Source: Rhodocyclaceae bacterium
GTDB taxonomy: Bacteria > Pseudomonadota > Gammaproteobacteria > Burkholderiales > Rhodocyclaceae
Reading direction: 5' to 3'
Length of the DNA stretch: 64,000 nt
NCBI GenBank assembly: GCA_016721505.1
Contig: JADKHX010000003.1
Location: 496,001-560,000 of the forward strand
The translations under genes were made by a program, and so were the position numbers. This document shows positions 25,714 through 35,177 of this stretch, piece after piece (position 1 is the stretch's first letter; each line of letters opens with the position of its first letter). The notes beneath the pieces were generated by a model. That model saw only the letters and a list, made by a program, of their open reading frames with translations, had not been told where the DNA came from and did not search any database.

Positions 25714-26817
25714 ATGTCTGGCAATACATTTGGCACTTTGTTCCGCGTCACTTCGTTTGGTGAATCGCATGGTGCGGCGATTGGTTGTGTTGTCGATGGT
25801 TGCCCGCCCGGCATGGCCTTATGCGAAGCCGATATCCAGATTGAACTTGATCGGCGCAAACCGGGTACCTCGCGGCATGTAACGCAAAGACGTGAGTCTG
25901 ACACGGTTGAAATCTTGTCCGGCGTGTTTGAAGGAGTGACCACCGGCACGCCAATTGCCTTGCTAATCCGCAACGAAGATCAGCGCAGCAAAGACTACGG
26001 CAACATCGTCAATACGTTCCGCCCGGGCCACGCGGACTATGTGTATTTGCAAAAATATGGTCGCCGCGATCATCGCGGTGGCGGGCGTTCCTCGGCACGT
26101 GAAACTGCAGTTCGAGTGGCTGCCGGAGCGGTGGCAAAAAAGTGGCTAAAAGAACGCTACAACATCTCGATACGCGGCTGGATGAGTCAACTTGGTTCGG
26201 TCGAAATTCCATTTATCGACGAAGCAGAAATCGACAACAACGCATTCTTCGCACCCAACGCGGCGATTGTCGATGAGCTTGAAGCATTCATGGACAAGCT
26301 GCGCAAGTCAGGCGATTCAGTCGGCGCAAAACTCTGCGTTCGCGCCTCTGGTGTGCCGGTCGGGTGGGGTGAGCCGGTGTATGACCGTCTGGACGCTGAA
26401 ATCGCTTTTGCGATGATGAGTATCAATGCCGTCAAAGGAGTCGAGATCGGTGCAGGCTTCAAATCTGTCGAACAAAAAGGCAGCGAACACGGCGACGAAA
26501 TGACGCCTGCAGGGTTTGCCGGCAACAATGCAGGCGGCATACTTGGCGGAATTTCGACTGGCCAAGATGTGCTGGTGCAGTTCGCCGTCAAACCAACCTC
26601 CAGCATTCGTTTGCCGCGTCGCTCGGTGGATCTGCAAGGGGCGCCAACTGTGGTCGAAACTACGGGTCGTCATGATCCCTGTGTCGGAATACGAGCAACA
26701 CCGATAGGCGAAGCAATGTTGGCGTTGGTGCTGATTGACGCGGCATTACGTCATCGCGCGCAATGTGCGGATGTGACTTGTGCGATGCCAAAAATTCCGG
26801 GGCATATTGCTGGGTAA
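25714..26817 (+). CDS. aroC: Chorismate synthase
   Basis: The predicted protein has 367 residues. Family signatures are present: TSFGESHGAAIGCVVDGCPPG, RPGHADYVYLQKYGRRDHRGGGRSSARET and the C-terminal HDPCVGIRATPIGEAMLALVL. It makes chorismate from EPSP with reduced FMN in the cytosol, supplying the trp genes further along the window. It is preceded by a repeat copy; the MFS permease gene follows 55 bases downstream. Confidence 0.98.
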   Translation: MSGNTFGTLFRVTSFGESHGAAIGCVVDGCPPGMALCEADIQIELDRRKPGTSRHVTQRRESDTVEILSGVFEGVTTGTPIALLIRNEDQRSKDYGNIVNTFRPGHADYVYLQKYGRRDHRGGGRSSARETAVRVAAGAVAKKWLKERYNISIRGWMSQLGSVEIPFIDEAEIDNNAFFAPNAAIVDELEAFMDKLRKSGDSVGAKLCVRASGVPVGWGEPVYDRLDAEIAFAMMSINAVKGVEIGAGFKSVEQKGSEHGDEMTPAGFAGNNAGGILGGISTGQDVLVQFAVKPTSSIRLPRRSVDLQGAPTVVETTGRHDPCVGIRATPIGEAMLALVLIDAALRHRAQCADVTCAMPKIPGHIAG

Positions 26818-26872
26818 GTTGCTTAGTCTGGCACCGTTGCGAGCAGCGCACGGGCATCAATAGACAATACAA

Positions 26873-28060
26873 ATGAATCAATCCAAATCAACCAATGCTG
26901 CTATGCATTGGCCACATTGGCAACTGTCGCTGTGGTACTTCGTGTACTTCGCTTTTGTCGGCGCTTATATGCCGTACTTTTCGCTTTACCTCGAAGCACA
27001 AAATCTGGCGCCGAATCGGATCGCAGTATTGATGACCTTGGGTCAGTTGGTGCGATTGTTGATGCCAATGGTATGGGGTTGGGTCTCCGATTCAATTGGC
27101 CGTCGCACACCAATCATTCGAGCGTCTGCAGCATTATCGACGATGGTTTTTGTTGGCTATTTTTTTACCCAAGACTTCATCTTGCTCGTCGTGGTCACCG
27201 CGCTATTGCATTTTTTTTGGTGCGCTTCCTTGCCGCTGGTGGAGGCTTTGACGTTTAGTCATTTACGTCACGAGCCAAACTTTTACGGACGCATCCGCGT
27301 CTGGGGCTCAATAGGTTTTGTTGTCGCGGTTTTTTGCGTGGGCTGGTGGCTCGATCGTCACCCGATTTCATCGCTGCTCGGAATTTTGTGGGCGACACTA
27401 GCGCTCACGCTAGTCGCCGCGTTTGTGATTAGGGACGCCCCAACTGCGCCTGCGATTCAAGTCGATGAAGCGATCCCGAGTCTGCGCCAAAGCAAAGTCA
27501 TTGCCTTGATGCTGGTCGGTTTTTTGATGTCGGCAGCGCATGGTGCTTTGTATGTCTTTTATTCCATTCATTTGGCTGCGCATGGCTATGACAATATGGC
27601 TATCGGCTTGCTTTGGTCACTTGGGGTAATTGCCGAAATTTTGGTCTTCATCCGCATGCCACGTCTTGCTAATCTTGACACGCTTGAGAAGGTGTTGATG
27701 GCCTGCCTGGCGCTCGCAGTGGTGCGGTTTTTGGTCATCGGCTGGTATGCCGATACGGTGTTGCTTTTGATTGCCGCGCAAGTGCTGCATGGCGCGACAT
27801 TTGGCGCACATCACGTCGCTAGTGTAGCCGCGCTTAACCAATGGTTTTTGCCACGTCAGCAAGGTCGAATCCAATCTTTGTACGGCGGCTTGTCTTTTGG
27901 TGGCGGAGGACTGTTAGGCGGCTTGATCGCCGGACAAACTTGGATGGGCTTAGGTGCTGAAATTAGCTTTACGATTTCGGCTGCGTTTGCCTTGGCAGGG
28001 CTGTTGGTGGTGCATTCTGCGTTTTCTACCAAAGCAACATCAAGCGAGGCACTTCGCTAG
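26873..28060 (+). CDS. MFS transporter, HcaT/PPP-like
   Basis: The predicted protein has 395 residues with about 12 hydrophobic segments. The N-terminus (LSLWYFVYFAFVGAYMPYFSLYLEAQNLAPNRIAVLM) and the loop WGWVSDSIGRRTPIIRASA (MFS motif A) match the MFS_1-like branch that includes the phenylpropionate permease HcaT. AFGAHHVASVAALNQWF and GGLSFGGGGLLGGLIAG lie in the second half. The substrate cannot be inferred; no aromatic catabolism genes are near. It converges with the SulP gene. Confidence 0.85.
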   Translation: MNQSKSTNAAMHWPHWQLSLWYFVYFAFVGAYMPYFSLYLEAQNLAPNRIAVLMTLGQLVRLLMPMVWGWVSDSIGRRTPIIRASAALSTMVFVGYFFTQDFILLVVVTALLHFFWCASLPLVEALTFSHLRHEPNFYGRIRVWGSIGFVVAVFCVGWWLDRHPISSLLGILWATLALTLVAAFVIRDAPTAPAIQVDEAIPSLRQSKVIALMLVGFLMSAAHGALYVFYSIHLAAHGYDNMAIGLLWSLGVIAEILVFIRMPRLANLDTLEKVLMACLALAVVRFLVIGWYADTVLLLIAAQVLHGATFGAHHVASVAALNQWFLPRQQGRIQSLYGGLSFGGGGLLGGLIAGQTWMGLGAEISFTISAAFALAGLLVVHSAFSTKATSSEALR

Positions 28061-28089
28061 TCGTGGTTGCTGTTTAGGCTTGTCAGTGA

Positions 28090-30291
28090 TTAGGATTCAA
28101 GTGCGCGAAGCTCCTTATTAGTGAAGCGCAAACGACCGGCTAGTACGCTGGCCAATCCTTCCATCAAGCGCAATCCCAATTTTTTGTGATGCTCGGCAAA
28201 GACATCAAACGATTTGCGCGACAGCACATAGAGTTCCGTGTCGGTAAATGCCACCGCATCTGCAGAACGACTTTCTCCATCCAGAAAACCCATTTCACCA
28301 AAGAATGCACCTCGACCGAATGTACCCAAATGGTGCGATTGACGGTCGTTAAGCGGAAGCAGTATTCGGATTGAGCCGCGACGAATCAAAAACAATTCAT
28401 CACCCGCATCGCCTTGAGAAAAAATTCGCTCACCTGCGACCACGGATTTTTTTTCCATACATTGCTCAAACGCAATCAGTGTTTCCTCTTTGCGGCCGCT
28501 AAATAAGTCCAGCTCATGCAGTTCCAATGGGCTTTCGTCTTGGTGCTTAAGCGATGCATCGGCAATAATTTGATCCTCGACCCATTCCAAGGCGTCGTCC
28601 AATGAATCAAACAGGCGAACAGGATTGATATTCCGAATCAAACCCACTTGATCAAAATATTTTTGGACATCGCGACCCGACGGCAAGTTCAGAGGGATTT
28701 GACTAAAAATCAAACTCCCCTTTTTGTCGGCAAGCATGTCTTTAACTTGTTCAAGTAGATGCGCGGCGGTGACGTCGACGGTTTGAATTCGACGCATGTC
28801 GAGGATCACAAAATCACGAGTTTTCAGTTCCGGTTCGAGACTCGAATAAAGCTGATTTGCTGTGCCAAAAAACAGACTGCCTTGTAGCTCAAGAATTACT
28901 GCTCGATTGCCATGCTGGGTCAATATGTCCATCTCGTCGCGGCTACGAACACGTTTCGAACTCATTGCGTTGCCTAGTGTCTTGCGATGCACAATGCTGC
29001 CACCGATTTGTTCGCGCAAAAATAGCCCAATGGCCAGCAACACGCCAACGCCGGATGCCGCAATCAGACTCACGGTCAGTGCGGTGACTATGACTGCGGC
29101 AATCACTGCAAAATCCAAAATAGTTTGTCTAGATTTCAGAAGCTGAAGGCTCGTGCGATCTATCATGCGCACGCCAATCACCAGCAATATGCCGGCTAAA
29201 GCTGCCACCGGAACCCACGAGACCAGGTTGGCCAGCAACACGAAAGTAGCGAGTGCCAAAACACCTTCAATCGTGCCCGACAATCGACTATTTCCGCCAC
29301 CGGAAATGTTGACTAGTGTCGCGCCCATTGTTCCAGCACCAGGGATTCCACCGATCATGCCAGCAGCGAAATTGCCCAAGCCCTGACCAATTAACTCGCG
29401 ATCTGAATCGTGGCGCGAACGGGTGAGCGCATCGAGCACCAAACAAGTTTTCAGGGTGTCGATAGATAGCAGCACGGCAAGCGTCATGGCGGGGAAAATT
29501 AATACTTGCAACTGGTGCCAGTTCAATTCGGTCAAGGCATCCCAGCGCTGATGCAGGCCGCTGACAAAGTTAGCCGAAGTGTCACCGCCGATTTTTCCAA
29601 TCACCAGAGAATTGTCGCTGAGCGTCAATAAAGATGGGTCAAACATACCCAAGCCAAAATAGCTGGCTATCCCGGCGATGAGTCCGAGAATGGCACCTGG
29701 TATCAGCTTGGTGAATTTGGGGGCAACTACCATAACGATAATCGTGATGGCGCCGACCAACATGCCTTGCCAGCGCCAATGCTGATAATCAACAAGTGCT
29801 GACCAAAAAGTCTGCCCGCTCGGAGTTCCCAAAAATTTTGGGAATTGACTGCCAATCATAATCAGGCCGACGCCGGACAAATATCCGCTGACGACGGGAA
29901 ATGGCATGTACTTAATCAGCCGACCCAAATGCAGTAACCCAAACAAAATTTGTAGCAGCCCAGCCACCAACGCCAAAATGGACAGCATGAGAATGGTGCT
30001 ATCCAACGCAGTGCCGTTGTGCACTGCCTCAATGGCGAAGGCGGAAAGCACTGCCGCCGCAGGTGCGCAGGGTGCGGTGATTAAACGGCGAGTACCACCA
30101 AAGGCAGGCGCAATTAACCCAAGTGCGGTTGCGCCGAGTATTCCCGCCAGCGCGCCCAGGCCTGTTTGTGCCGAGCCAACAACAGAATAAATCGCCACGC
30201 CGAAAGCGATTGCAGCTGGCAGTGCTACCAGCATCGCTGCGAGGCCACCCCAAAGATCACCTGATAGGTTATCTGGCTTACTCAATTCCAT
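28090..30291 (-). CDS. SulP anion transporter with STAS and cyclic-nucleotide-binding domains
   Basis: The predicted protein has 733 residues. Residues 1-410 are an SLC26/SulP membrane domain (LPAAIAFGVAIYSVVG, MIGGIPGAGTMGATLVNISGGGNSRLSG). Residues about 440-560 are a STAS domain (RAVILELQGSLFFGTANQL, VILDMRRIQTVDVTAAHLLEQV). About 600-725 is a CRP-like cyclic-nucleotide domain (VVAGERIFSQGDAGDELFLIRRGSIRILL, GRGAFFGEMGFLDGESRSADAVAFTDTELYVLS). It probably imports sulfate, bicarbonate or an organic anion at the inner membrane under nucleotide control. The ligand-binding FGEMGFLDGESRSA matches the phosphate-binding cassette. It is divergent from ppk2. Confidence 0.9.
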   Translation of the reverse strand: MELSKPDNLSGDLWGGLAAMLVALPAAIAFGVAIYSVVGSAQTGLGALAGILGATALGLIAPAFGGTRRLITAPCAPAAAVLSAFAIEAVHNGTALDSTILMLSILALVAGLLQILFGLLHLGRLIKYMPFPVVSGYLSGVGLIMIGSQFPKFLGTPSGQTFWSALVDYQHWRWQGMLVGAITIIVMVVAPKFTKLIPGAILGLIAGIASYFGLGMFDPSLLTLSDNSLVIGKIGGDTSANFVSGLHQRWDALTELNWHQLQVLIFPAMTLAVLLSIDTLKTCLVLDALTRSRHDSDRELIGQGLGNFAAGMIGGIPGAGTMGATLVNISGGGNSRLSGTIEGVLALATFVLLANLVSWVPVAALAGILLVIGVRMIDRTSLQLLKSRQTILDFAVIAAVIVTALTVSLIAASGVGVLLAIGLFLREQIGGSIVHRKTLGNAMSSKRVRSRDEMDILTQHGNRAVILELQGSLFFGTANQLYSSLEPELKTRDFVILDMRRIQTVDVTAAHLLEQVKDMLADKKGSLIFSQIPLNLPSGRDVQKYFDQVGLIRNINPVRLFDSLDDALEWVEDQIIADASLKHQDESPLELHELDLFSGRKEETLIAFEQCMEKKSVVAGERIFSQGDAGDELFLIRRGSIRILLPLNDRQSHHLGTFGRGAFFGEMGFLDGESRSADAVAFTDTELYVLSRKSFDVFAEHHKKLGLRLMEGLASVLAGRLRFTNKELRALES

Positions 30292-30458
30292 GCGCTGTCA
30301 CCAAGAGTTGCAGAGTCAATATCTGGAAACTACGGTAAATCATTCGACACGAATTTGACGACGATCAATCTTGCATAAACCAAGCCTAAGTATGCTATGA
30401 ATCTTTGGGCGTTTAGGCCTTGGTCATTTTGACCGCCGCCGCCTGCGTGGAGTACGAA

Positions 30459-31646
30459 ATGGTAACCAAGACAGCACGGGCAAATTCGCCAGGCAAAAAG
30501 CTAAAGTCGGTACCTGGTGTAGCCACCGCACCTGCGACCAGCGCTAGAAAGCCGAGGCCCGGTGCCAGACGACCCTCGTCAGGAGATGTGGCGTCTTCAA
30601 GTAGCGCTAAAGGAATCGAAAAATTTGTGGTCAGGGATCGCTCCGAAGCGGCGCGTGATTCAAAAATTACCGCGCTGCGTGACATCGTGGCGCATAGCAA
30701 AGCTGGTGAAGGTGCAAAGCTGGCAAAGGCTCTCAAAGCAGTGGTTGATGGAGCTTCACCAGACGAGGTGCAGTCGCTTACTGAATCACTATTGCAGCAA
30801 GAAATCGCGGCAAGCGAGCATCCGGATGATGAATTGGCTTCAGGGTGGCGGGATGGGGGCTATCCCTATCGTCACCTAATGACACGAAAAAACTATGAAA
30901 GGCAAAAATATCATCTGCAAGTGGAGCTGTTAAAGCTACAAAACTGGGTAAAGGAAACCGGGCAAAAAGTGGTGATCTTGTTCGAAGGGCGAGATGCAGC
31001 TGGGAAAGGAGGTACGATTAAGCGGTTTATGGAACACCTCAACCCTCGGGGTGCGCATGTTGTGGCGCTGGAAAAGCCATCAGAAACCGAGCGTGGCCAG
31101 TGGTACTTTCAACGATACGTTCAGCATTTGCCAACAGCGGGTGAAATTGCCCTATTTGATCGTTCTTGGTACAACCGTGCCGGAGTTGAGCGAGTGATGG
31201 GATTTTGCAATGATCAGCAGTATGAGGAGTTCATGCGCCAGACCCCAGAGTTTGAACGCACGCTGGTTCGAAGCGGGGTGCATCTCATAAAATTTTGGTT
31301 TTCTGTATCGCGCCCCGAGCAGCGGCGACGATTCAAAGAGCGCGAAAGTCATCCCCTGAAGCAGTGGAAACTTTCGCCAATAGACTTGGCATCACTCGAC
31401 AAATGGGACGAGTACACCAAGGCTAAAGAAGCCATGTTTTTCCACACAGACACCGCCGATGCACCGTGGACGGTGATCAAGTCTGATTGCAAAAAGCGCG
31501 CACGACTCAATGCATTGAGATTCATTTTGCACAAATTGCCTTACACAAATAAGGACGTCACTCAGATCGGCCCGCTGGACACTTTATTGGTTGGGCGTGC
31601 GCACATCGTATACGAGCGAGGCGAGAAATCCGATACCGTGTTGTAG
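30459..31646 (+). CDS. ppk2: Polyphosphate kinase 2
   Basis: The predicted protein has 395 residues from ATG 30459 (GGAG 6 bases upstream). After a low-complexity, basic N-terminal 50 residues and a helical extension comes the PPK2 domain. It has Walker A in FEGRDAAGKGGTIKRFMEHLNPRG, FDRSWYNRAGVERVMGFC and the lid RRRFKERESHPLKQWKLSPID. PPK2 enzymes use polyphosphate to phosphorylate nucleoside mono- or diphosphates. The single-domain layout does not decide the class. It is divergent from the SulP gene. Confidence 0.93.
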   Translation: MVTKTARANSPGKKLKSVPGVATAPATSARKPRPGARRPSSGDVASSSSAKGIEKFVVRDRSEAARDSKITALRDIVAHSKAGEGAKLAKALKAVVDGASPDEVQSLTESLLQQEIAASEHPDDELASGWRDGGYPYRHLMTRKNYERQKYHLQVELLKLQNWVKETGQKVVILFEGRDAAGKGGTIKRFMEHLNPRGAHVVALEKPSETERGQWYFQRYVQHLPTAGEIALFDRSWYNRAGVERVMGFCNDQQYEEFMRQTPEFERTLVRSGVHLIKFWFSVSRPEQRRRFKERESHPLKQWKLSPIDLASLDKWDEYTKAKEAMFFHTDTADAPWTVIKSDCKKRARLNALRFILHKLPYTNKDVTQIGPLDTLLVGRAHIVYERGEKSDTVL

Positions 31647-31843
31647 CACTAACACACTGTTGCTTATTGCCTAGGTGTAGAGCAGTGTTCTGAGAAACTA
31701 TGGCATTACCGTCGGCAATCTCGTTGAGTTGCGGCAATCTGTCGGAACGATTGAACTGCGAGTACTTCAATTGATAGGTGCACTCTGCGAGCGCGACACG
31801 CCTAAAATGTCAGTTGATCTTCCTAACTTTTAGTGGAGCACGC

Positions 31844-32710
31844 ATGATCATTTATCTCGACGGCAAATATGTCGATTCAGCGGATGCAAAGGTTTCGGTT
31901 TTCGACCATGGCTTGCTCTATGGCGATGGCGTTTTTGAAGGCATCCGAATCTATGCGGGCAATATTTTTCGCCTCGACGAACATCTGGAACGACTGGAGA
32001 TGTCGGCACGTGCGATTATGTTGGACATGCCACTGACGCGGGCCGAGTTTGCCGAGGCAGTATGCGAGACTTGTCGGCGCAATGATTTGAACGATGGGTA
32101 CATCCGACTGGTGATTACCCGTGGCATCGGCGATCTCGGTTTGGCGCCGTGGTTATGCGACAAGCCGACGGTGTTTATCATTGCCAGCAAAATTTCTCTT
32201 TATCCCGAAGAGCATTATCGCGATGGCTTAAGTATCGTCACTGTGCCGACTCGCCGTATCTCGCCGGATGCGCTGCCGCCAACGATTAAATCGCTCAACT
32301 ACCTGAACAACATCCTCGCGAAAATCGAAGCTCGGCAAGCCGGTGCGCTTGAAGCCATCATGCTCAATGCGCAGGGTTATGTCGCTGAATGCACGGCTGA
32401 CAATATTTTTGTAGTCAGCAAGGGTGAAATCCTTACGCCATCAAGTTCCGCAGGCGCGCTCAAAGGCATCACGCGGGGCACTATTTTTGATATTGCCAAG
32501 GAGCAAAATATTCCGATGCGCGAAGCTGATCTGATGCGTTATGACGTCTGGTGTGCGGACGAGTGTTTCTTGACCGGCACTGGCGCCGAGGTTATTCCAG
32601 TGGTCAAGCTTGACGGTCGCGTCATTGGCACCGGCAAACCAGGTCCGGTGACTGCAAAAGTGTTAGAGCATTTCCGACGCAAAGTGCTGGTTGAAGGCAC
32701 GCGAATTTGA
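31844..32710 (+). CDS. ilvE: Branched-chain amino acid aminotransferase
   Basis: The predicted protein has 288 residues from ATG 31844 (GGAG 6 bases upstream). It is a class IV PLP fold: YGDGVFEGIRIYAGNIFRLDEHLERL, the PLP lysine in PPTIKSLNYLNNILAKIEA, EAIMLNAQGYVAECTADNIFVV, and SSAGALKGITRGTIFDIA. It interconverts leucine, isoleucine and valine with their keto acids. The leu genes begin 248 bases downstream, which fits. A D-amino-acid aminotransferase is the main alternative in this fold, but the motifs favour IlvE. Confidence 0.9.
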   Translation: MIIYLDGKYVDSADAKVSVFDHGLLYGDGVFEGIRIYAGNIFRLDEHLERLEMSARAIMLDMPLTRAEFAEAVCETCRRNDLNDGYIRLVITRGIGDLGLAPWLCDKPTVFIIASKISLYPEEHYRDGLSIVTVPTRRISPDALPPTIKSLNYLNNILAKIEARQAGALEAIMLNAQGYVAECTADNIFVVSKGEILTPSSSAGALKGITRGTIFDIAKEQNIPMREADLMRYDVWCADECFLTGTGAEVIPVVKLDGRVIGTGKPGPVTAKVLEHFRRKVLVEGTRI

Positions 32711-32958
32711 ATTGCATAATTTCAGTGTGGTAATAGTTGGTGGTGATGGAATGATCCATTCGCCGGTCACCCCTGGTCATCGTCCCTGGGATCAATCCGC
32801 AGATTTATTGGTTCGCCAGTGCGCCTTGGCCACTTCTGCTTGCTAGCTATCATTGAATGAAGCGCTGACCAGCCTGGCAACGGCGAGCGTCTATGCGATA
32901 ATTTTTCGGGTGAAATAGTTCGCAATAATTGCAACAAAAACTGAGTTCGACGAGAAAA

Positions 32959-34365
32959 ATGGCCAAGACGTTGTATGAAAAATTATGGAATGCACATGTA
33001 GTGCACAACGAGCCTGATGGTACGGCGCTGATTTACATCGACCGTCATTTGGTGCATGAAGTGACCAGCCCGCAAGCCTTTGAAGGGCTGAAGCTCGCTG
33101 GACGCAAGCCTTGGCGAACTTCATCCATCGTTGCTACGGCAGATCACAACACGCCAACGCGACGTTGGGAGGACGGCATCACCGATGCGGTTTCCCGCCA
33201 ACAGGTCGAAACGCTAGATGCCAATATTCGCGAAGTCGGCGCGCTGGCTTACTTTCCCTTCAAAGACAAGCATCAAGGTATCGTCCATGTGATTGGCCCG
33301 GAGCACGGTGCAACGCTGCCCGGTATGACAGTGGTTTGCGGTGATTCGCACACCTCGACTCACGGTGCGTTTGCTTGTTTAGCGCACGGCATTGGTACTT
33401 CAGAAGTTGAGCATGTATTGGCGACGCAATGCCTGTTGCAAAAGAAGTCGAAAACAATGTTGGTGCGTATCGACGGCAAAGTCGGTATCGGCGTGACTGC
33501 CAAGGATATCGTGTTGGCATTGATCGGGCGAATTGGCACCGCAGGCGGTAGCGGCTATGCGATTGAATTTGGCGGCGAGGCAATAGGTGCGCTGAGTATG
33601 GAAGGTCGCATGACGGTCTGCAACATGGCGATAGAAGCCGGTGCGCGGGTGGGTTTCGTGGCCGTCGATGAGACGACCATTGCGTATCTTCGTGGTCGGA
33701 ATTTCGCGCCGAAGGCAGAGCTATGGGAGCGCGCGGTGAGCGAATGGCGCGACTTGGTCTCTGATGTCGATGCAAAATTTGATGAAGTGATCGTGCTTGA
33801 TGCAGCACGTATTGAGCCGCAGGTGACGTGGGGAACATCGCCGGAAATGGTCTGTGGAATCCGCGGCGATGTGCCAGCGCCGGAGGATTTTTCCGACCCG
33901 GTAAAACGTGAAGGTGTGGCGCGGGCGCTGCAATACATGGGCCTGAGTCCGCGCACGCCGCTTTCGCAAATCAAAATTGATAAAGTCTTTATTGGTTCGT
34001 GTACCAATTCACGGATTGAAGATTTGCGCGCTGCGGCAAGTGTGGTTAAAGGCCGTTCGATAGCGTCGAATGTGAAGTTGGCGCTAGTGGTGCCCGGCTC
34101 GGGTTTAGTAAAACGCCAAGCTGAAGCGGAGGGGCTGGATCGCATTTTTGTTGCTGCTGGTTTTGAATGGCGACAACCCGGTTGTTCAATGTGTCTGGCG
34201 ATGAACGACGATCGGTTAGAGCCTGGCGAGCGTTGCGCCTCGACCTCAAATCGAAATTTTGAAGGACGGCAGGGTGCAGGCGGGCGCACGCATTTGCTCA
34301 GCCCGGCCATGGCAGCGGCAGCCGCGATTGCCGGAAGATTTGTTGACGTCAGAGAAATTTTTTAA
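32959..34365 (+). CDS. leuC: 3-isopropylmalate dehydratase large subunit
   Basis: The predicted protein has 468 residues from ATG 32959 (MAKTLYEKLWNAHVV). Aconitase-type cluster cysteines lie in FIGSCTNSRIEDL and GCSMCLAMN; VCGDSHTSTHGAFACLAHGIGTSEVEHVLATQ is also diagnostic. With LeuD it isomerises 2- to 3-isopropylmalate in leucine synthesis. It heads the run leuC, entericidin, leuD, leuB. I see no convincing leader peptide or attenuator in the 248 bases upstream. Confidence 0.98.
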   Translation: MAKTLYEKLWNAHVVHNEPDGTALIYIDRHLVHEVTSPQAFEGLKLAGRKPWRTSSIVATADHNTPTRRWEDGITDAVSRQQVETLDANIREVGALAYFPFKDKHQGIVHVIGPEHGATLPGMTVVCGDSHTSTHGAFACLAHGIGTSEVEHVLATQCLLQKKSKTMLVRIDGKVGIGVTAKDIVLALIGRIGTAGGSGYAIEFGGEAIGALSMEGRMTVCNMAIEAGARVGFVAVDETTIAYLRGRNFAPKAELWERAVSEWRDLVSDVDAKFDEVIVLDAARIEPQVTWGTSPEMVCGIRGDVPAPEDFSDPVKREGVARALQYMGLSPRTPLSQIKIDKVFIGSCTNSRIEDLRAAASVVKGRSIASNVKLALVVPGSGLVKRQAEAEGLDRIFVAAGFEWRQPGCSMCLAMNDDRLEPGERCASTSNRNFEGRQGAGGRTHLLSPAMAAAAAIAGRFVDVREIF

Positions 34366-34375
34366 GGAGATGAAA

Positions 34376-34507
34376 ATGATGAAGAAATTGAGCATGAGTG
34401 TATTGGCGACGTTTTTTATGTTGACGGTGTCGGCTTGCAGCACGGTCGAAGGCATCGGCAAGGACATCAAAAAAGGTGGTGACGCGATTGAAAAAGCCGC
34501 CAAGTAA
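34376..34507 (+). CDS. Entericidin-type small lipoprotein
   Basis: The predicted protein has 43 residues. AAGGAG sits 6 bases before ATG 34376 (34370 is too close; 34379 also possible). Signal sequence MMKKLSMSVLATFFMLTVSAC with lipobox VSAC, then STVEGIGKDIKKGGDAIEKAAK, the entericidin A/B signature. These are tiny outer-membrane lipoproteins described as an antidote/toxin pair in enterics; only one member is here. It lies 10 bases after leuC and 7 before leuD, so it is embedded in the leucine operon, as in other betaproteobacteria. Confidence 0.93.
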   Translation: MMKKLSMSVLATFFMLTVSACSTVEGIGKDIKKGGDAIEKAAK

Positions 34508-34514
34508 TGGATAA

Positions 34515-35156
34515 ATGATGGAAAAATTTGTCCTGCATGAGGGATTGGTTGCGCCGTTGGATCGTTCAAATGTCGATACCGATGCGATCATCCCGAAGCA
34601 ATTTTTGAAGTCAATTAAGCGTTCGGGTTTCGGCCCGAACGCGTTTGACGAATGGCGTTATCTTGACCACGGCGAGCCGGGAATGGACAATTCTGTGCGT
34701 CCGCGCAATCCTAATTTCGTCCTGAATCAGGATCGTTATGTCGGCGCTTCGATTCTTTTGGTGCGAGTCAATTTTGGCTGTGGTTCGTCCCGCGAACACG
34801 CGCCGTGGGCGCTTCAGGATTGTGGCTTTCGTGCGCTGATTGGTGAGTCCTTTGCAGATATTTTTTTCAATAACTGCTTTAAGAACGGTGTCTTGCCTAT
34901 TGTTTTACCGAAGCATGAAATTGATGCCTTGTTTGGCTTGACGGAGTTCTCCCCTGGTTTTCGGCTCAAGATTGATTTGCCGCAGCAGCAAGTAGCGCGT
35001 CCAGATGGTCATACGATTCCGTTTGAGATTGACGCGCATCGCAAAGAATCTTTGATCAATGGTTGGGATGATATTGGCCGAACTTTGCTACTGGCTGAGA
35101 AGATTCGCGAATTTGAAGAACGCCGAATAAGCCAACAGCCTTGGCTGTTTGCTTGA
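34515..35156 (+). CDS. leuD: 3-isopropylmalate dehydratase small subunit
   Basis: The predicted protein has 213 residues. LDRSNVDTDAIIPKQFLKSIKRSGFG and VNFGCGSSREHAPWALQDCGFRALIGESFADIFFNN are LeuD signatures (swivelling domain of the aconitase family). It partners LeuC. Two ATGs in tandem (34515, 34518) are both usable. Length is typical of proteobacterial LeuD. Confidence 0.98.
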   Translation: MMEKFVLHEGLVAPLDRSNVDTDAIIPKQFLKSIKRSGFGPNAFDEWRYLDHGEPGMDNSVRPRNPNFVLNQDRYVGASILLVRVNFGCGSSREHAPWALQDCGFRALIGESFADIFFNNCFKNGVLPIVLPKHEIDALFGLTEFSPGFRLKIDLPQQQVARPDGHTIPFEIDAHRKESLINGWDDIGRTLLLAEKIREFEERRISQQPWLFA

Positions 35157-35177
35157 AAAACTGATTAGGAAATTTGA

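Noticed and set aside
26724..26742. GCGTTGGTGCTGATTGAC in aroC
   Set aside because: It encodes ALVLIDAAL in the conserved C-terminal helix of chorismate synthase; too short a match.
29505..29525. CAACTGGTGCCAGTT in the SulP gene
   Set aside because: It is a short self-complementary stretch encoding native NWHQLQ; no outer repeat end.
32740..32790. AGTTGGTGGTGATGG...CGCCGG in the gap before leuC as a possible decayed long repeat
   Set aside because: Only the first 8 bases match well; the rest is not alignable by eye with confidence.
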